Source: Rhizophagus clarus
Lineage: Eukaryota; Glomeromycota; Glomeromycetes; Glomerales; Glomeraceae
DNA length: 64,000 bases
NCBI GenBank assembly: GCA_015698045.1
Contig: BLAL01000239.1
Span: forward strand, 558,001-622,000
Direction of reading: 5' to 3'
Positions within the stretch are counted from its first letter, which is position 1. Each line of letters opens with the position of its first letter. A model generated the notes under the pieces. It worked only from the letters and a program-made list of their open reading frames with translations, did not search any database and was not told the origin of the DNA. Positions 63,168 through 64,000 of this stretch are shown here, piece by piece. The translations under genes and the position numbers were made by a program.

Positions 63168-64000
63168 TTTTATTTATATTTTTTTTTTAAATTTTTTTTT
63201 TTTTTTTAAAAAAAAAAAGGTTTGGTATTAAAAAAAAAAAAAAAGAAAAAAAGTTCGTTATTTATATATCTGATTAAAAATGAATATCCAATTTTGATAC
63301 TCATATAACCATAGGTAGGTTACTGTGCCCAAATAAACTTTGTGATAGATTGCGGATAGTCAGGTTTATCAACCGGTTTGTAAAGTGTTTGTCGATTGCT
63401 GCGCCACGTACTCGGTTCATTACTAATAAACGGTCTACTGTGATACACATAAATTAGCCCCTTTCTTTCATTCTTTTTACTTATGGTTCAAACCTTATTT
63501 TATAAAAACGTGTTATTTAATCTATCTGATAAAATTTAAAAGTCCGCAAATCAAAACAAAATATAATCAATAAATAAAAATTTGTCTACATATACAAAAA
63601 AATCGTTTAATAAAAGCTCCGTACTTTACGCATTTAGATATATCATAAAGCCAGTAATTATCACAATTCATGAATGGCTAACTGTACAACTTCTCCTTTG
63701 AATGAAAAAAAAAAATGCTTTTTGTATTACTTAATTTTTCATTAATCTAATTTTGCTTTATGGCTGTAATTCTAAATGCAACAAAAAGAAATTAATATTG
63801 TTGTAAAAAAATTAGCATACACATTTTGTAATACGGATTGCTTTTACTCACGTTACATGCTATATTACATCATTGGTCTTGGCTAAAATGATAATTCCAA
63901 ACTTCGTTAATCTAGCCATATTAACTAAACGGTTTTTGCGGTCCCTTTCAAAAAGAAACAAACCAAAAAGAGTTTGTTACATTTTTGTTACACAAGGTAC
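63168..64000. other. Upstream of MIR copy M, no further gene
   Basis: T-runs and A-runs at 63180-63255 could form a hairpin. The TATA-like element at about 63260-63272 serves copy M. The rest is AT-rich and featureless to the window end. Confidence 0.4.

Overview
This window looks like nuclear DNA of a Glomeromycotina (arbuscular mycorrhizal) fungus, most likely Rhizophagus or a close relative. The DNA is very AT-rich. Genes carry short GT-AG introns, one with a perfect TACTAAC branch site. The gene families are ones known to be expanded in that lineage: a Sel1-repeat/protein kinase fusion, MIR-domain proteins, F-box/LRR proteins, SAM-domain proteins and bromodomain proteins, with many decayed copies. 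No rRNA, intact tRNA or CRISPR array is visible. The taxonomic call rests on recognising these families and was not checked by a search.

Layout. (1) 1417-6475 and 26136-31237 are the two arms of an inverted repeat of about 5.1 kb. Each arm carries a bromodomain plus PD-(D/E)XK-nuclease-like gene and about 2.8 kb of conserved upstream DNA. Each gene copy is broken by a different small mutation. (2) The 19.7-kb spacer holds kinase fragments, a Sel1-repeat/kinase gene with 24 repeat units and one nonsense codon, two MIR-family genes, a decayed MULE transposase piece and simple repeats. (3) 32075-42850 is a minus-strand tandem array of MIR-family genes (three that look whole, one that has lost its start, one relic), interrupted by a SAM-domain pseudogene, a small tail-anchored protein gene and a Harbinger-like MITE. 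(4) 43075-47668 holds a single-exon F-box/LRR gene and a ten-exon glutathione synthetase gene. (5) 48001-52163 has two further MIR-family genes and a relic between them. (6) 55351-58558 is a ten-exon zinc metallopeptidase. (7) 58559-61828 is gene-poor and has two hAT-like MITEs, one with a perfect 8-bp target duplication. (8) 61829-63167 is another MIR-family gene.

The most interesting system is the MIR-family cluster. It has seven genes that look whole (18436, 25621, 33281, 41033, 42850, 48001-50904 pair and 63167 count as eight), one copy without its start codon, and two relics. All have the same four-exon structure with intron phases 0, 1, 0, a tiny last exon starting at a conserved Trp codon, no visible signal peptide, and an unassigned helical N-terminal domain of about 145 residues that faintly resembles a retroelement Gag capsid fold. 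Four array members also share a promoter motif. The whole-looking set is: 18436-19752, 24338-25621, 32075-33281, 39822-41033, 41617-42850, 48001-49262, 50904-52163 and 61829-63167, so eight in total.

Splice models were built by eye from splice signals, reading phase and comparison between copies. Exon edges may be off by a base or so, and no transcript evidence was available.
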